Shown: in pieces, positions 62,595-64,000 of the stretch | Layout of the letters: each line of letters begins with the position of its first letter | Position numbering within the stretch: position 1 is the first letter of the stretch | DNA from: Metabacillus litoralis | Lineage (GTDB): Bacteria; Bacillota; Bacilli; Bacillales; Bacillaceae | Assembly: GCF_020524045.1 (NCBI RefSeq) | Contig: NZ_JAIVKL010000018.1 | Coordinates: 1 to 64,000, forward strand | Reading direction: 5' to 3' | DNA length: 64,000 nt | Notes under the pieces: generated by a model | Told to the model about the DNA's origin: nothing | The model's database searches: none | The model's input: only the letters and a program-made list of their open reading frames with translations | Made by a program: the position numbers and the translations under genes

Positions 62595-64000
62595 TTAAGC
62601 TCTTCTACGTTTTTGTACAACGAAGATTCCAGTTGCTCCTAAAAGTAAGATCCCAAAACCAAACATTAACATATTAAAGATGTTTGTAGCTGTGTTTGGC
62701 AGTTCAGCTTCTTTTTCACCTTCTGGCTTCACTACTGGTTGTTCTTCATTTGTTGGTTTTCCACTGTTTTTCGGTGCTTTATTATTGTTCGGAGCTTCAA
62801 CACTGTCTTGTGTTTCATCGCCGTCTAGAACTTCACCATTATCTGGTGTTTCACCGTTGTCAGGTTTCCCACCATCGTCTGGTGTACCACTAGCAATTTC
62901 AAATACACCGTAGATACTAAAATGAGTCACTTGTGCAGATACTTCATCCGTATCTTTATTGTATGTTGCTCGAATCACTTCCTTCTTTTCGCCATTCTTG
63001 TCAATAAAGACAACATGGAGTAAATCCAAATTCTCAACTAAGTTTGGATTTACATCAAAAGTTAACGTAATTGGCGTTGCATCAAATTCACTAATTTTTT
63101 CACCATTAGAGATGATTGTGAAATCATAAAGCTCACTTAATGCATCACTATTTTTATTTACTACTGACTTTGAGACTTCCCCAAAGTTAAATGTGACATC
63201 TCCATTTGTTAACAGGAGAGCAACTGGTATTGATGCTTTTGCCACTCCATTTGTTAGTTGAATTGAACTATTTTTATCTAGCTGTTCGAGTACTTCTTTA
63301 TTAATTGTGAATGACTTAGCAGGTTGATTGAATACATAACCATTTTCAGTTACTACTAAATCTTCTTTTTGTGAAATTTCTTTTTCTTCTGCTACAGGTG
63401 ATTCTCCGTCTGTTGGCGTTTCGCCATCTGTTGGAGTCTCTCCGTCTGTCGGCGTTTCACCATCTGTTGGTGTCTCTCCATCTGTTGGTGCTTCACCATC
63501 TATCGGAGCTTCTCCGTCTGTCGGTGTTTCACCGTCTGTTGGTGTCCCTCCATCTGTCGGTGTTTCACCGTCTGTCGGTGTTTCTCCGTCTGTTGGCGTT
63601 TCACCATCTGTTGGTGTTTCACCATCTGTTGGCGCTTCTCCGTCTGTTGGTGTTTCACCGTCTGTTGGTGTTTCACCATCTGTTGGTTGTTCAGCAACAA
63701 CAGTCGTAAATGTTGTTACATAGTCTTCACCGATTGTCTTACCTGCATAATCGGCAATAGATCCATTGATCACAACTTGATAAGTTGCGCCTTGCTCAAG
63801 TGGTTGGTTTGGTGTGAATTCAAACCATCTTGATAGACGTTTTGATGTATCCTCAACATAATCAAAGTAACCATCTGCACGTTGTGATTTTTTGTAGCCA
63901 GCTAGATTTTCAAATGTAAATTCTCCATCTACTGCTTCACCTGTTGCAGAATGAATTACCTTTATGTTGTTTACAAGGTTTTCTTGATTCATTAAGCGAT
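62595..64000 (-). CDS. Sortase-anchored surface protein, 3' part (cut by window edge)
   Basis: The frame stays open to the window end, so the N-terminus is missing. The apparent first Met lies inside an SbsA-type Ig (Big_5) domain (MNQENLVNNIKV, FEFTPNQPLEQGATY, YVTTFTT). A stretch of 16 TDGETP hexapeptides follows, then a beta-rich domain of about 180 residues. The C-terminus is a wall-sorting signal: LPNTA, a hydrophobic segment and RRRA. LPNTA is the motif of class D sortases in Bacillus, so the protein is probably attached to peptidoglycan. No sortase gene is in the window. Confidence 0.88.
   Translation of the reverse strand, partial: RLMNQENLVNNIKVIHSATGEAVDGEFTFENLAGYKKSQRADGYFDYVEDTSKRLSRWFEFTPNQPLEQGATYQVVINGSIADYAGKTIGEDYVTTFTTVVAEQPTDGETPTDGETPTDGEAPTDGETPTDGETPTDGETPTDGETPTDGGTPTDGETPTDGEAPIDGEAPTDGETPTDGETPTDGETPTDGETPTDGESPVAEEKEISQKEDLVVTENGYVFNQPAKSFTINKEVLEQLDKNSSIQLTNGVAKASIPVALLLTNGDVTFNFGEVSKSVVNKNSDALSELYDFTIISNGEKISEFDATPITLTFDVNPNLVENLDLLHVVFIDKNGEKKEVIRATYNKDTDEVSAQVTHFSIYGVFEIASGTPDDGGKPDNGETPDNGEVLDGDETQDSVEAPNNNKAPKNSGKPTNEEQPVVKPEGEKEAELPNTATNIFNMLMFGFGILLLGATGIFVVQKRRRA
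63396..63683 (-). repeat. 18-bp coding tandem repeat (16 units)
   Basis: Sixteen 18-base units encode TDGETP with a few changes (GEAP, GGTP, IDGEAP, GESP). Synonymous third-position differences between units show that they are not freshly duplicated. Arrays of this kind change length easily and act as a flexible wall-spanning stalk. Confidence 0.9.

Noticed and set aside
63396-63683. Regularly spaced repeats that could suggest a CRISPR array
   Set aside because: The units are contiguous 18-mers with no unique spacers and encode a clear peptide repeat.
63371-63709. Open frames on both strands across the TDGETP array
   Set aside because: A tandem repeat with an 18-base period keeps other frames open automatically. 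These are shadows of the surface-protein gene.
63990-63992. The ATG near the window end as the start of the surface protein
   Set aside because: There is no ribosome binding site, the frame remains open to the edge, and the Met lies inside a conserved Ig-domain motif, so the gene continues outside.

Overview
The window reads as chromosomal DNA of a low-GC, endospore-forming-type Firmicute of the family Bacillaceae (Bacillus/Metabacillus-like). The basis is gene order: ftsE-ftsX, cccB, prfB-secA-hpf, fliT-fliS-fliD-flaG-hag-csrA-fliW-yviE-flgL-flgK-flgN-flgM-yvyF-comFC-comFB-comFA, degV-degU-degS-yvyE, then an LCP gene, tagO, mnaA, tagH/tagG, gtaB and tuaD. This closely follows the Bacillus subtilis order. 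Intergenic DNA is AT-rich, ribosome binding sites are strong (GGAGG type), and nearly all genes lie on the minus strand. No RNA genes, insertion sequences, prophage or CRISPR array were seen.

Region by region (minus strand unless noted). 0.3-5 kb: FtsEX with its own coiled-coil M23 peptidoglycan hydrolase, cytochrome c551 and a YitT-family membrane protein. 5.6-12 kb: prfB with its +1 frameshift signal, secA, an unknown plus-strand membrane protein, an orphan ribokinase, and hpf behind a sigma-B-type promoter. 12.2-17.4 kb: a secreted protein of about 1,600 residues with 13 fibronectin-III repeats, preceded by a class I cyclic-di-GMP riboswitch with an overlapping terminator/antiterminator. 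17.7-31.7 kb: late flagellar genes with three sigma-D promoters, and a flagellin-glycosylation island (two Maf proteins, a 120-residue helical protein and a Maf-N/CgeB hybrid) between hag and flaG. 31.7-34.5 kb: the comF competence operon with an extra small Myb/SANT-like gene. 34.6-38.4 kb: degV, degU, degS, yvyE.

38.4-64 kb is a cell-envelope region: an LCP ligase, TagO, two glycosyltransferases, UDP-GlcNAc 2-epimerase, a large GH73 glucosaminidase with SH3-like modules, then a wall-polymer operon (glycosyltransferase, UDP-ManNAc dehydrogenase, TagG, TagH, methyltransferase, double glycosyltransferase, glycosyltransferase-pyruvyltransferase fusion), GtaB, a UDP-glucose dehydrogenase, a small lipoprotein, and the 3' part of a sortase-anchored (LPNTA) surface protein cut by the window edge. 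No tagA/B/D/F genes for poly(glycerol phosphate) are present here. The exported polymer is therefore inferred to be an acidic, probably pyruvylated and uronic-acid-containing wall polysaccharide.

The most interesting points are: the c-di-GMP riboswitch in front of the giant FN3 protein beside the flagellar genes, on a cassette flanked by two nearly identical terminators; the glycosylation island whose three enzymes share an N-terminal module but differ in catalytic domain; the glycosyltransferase-pyruvyltransferase fusion in a TagGH operon; and two arrays of exact 20-bp-period repeats in opposite orientation around the ftsEX block.
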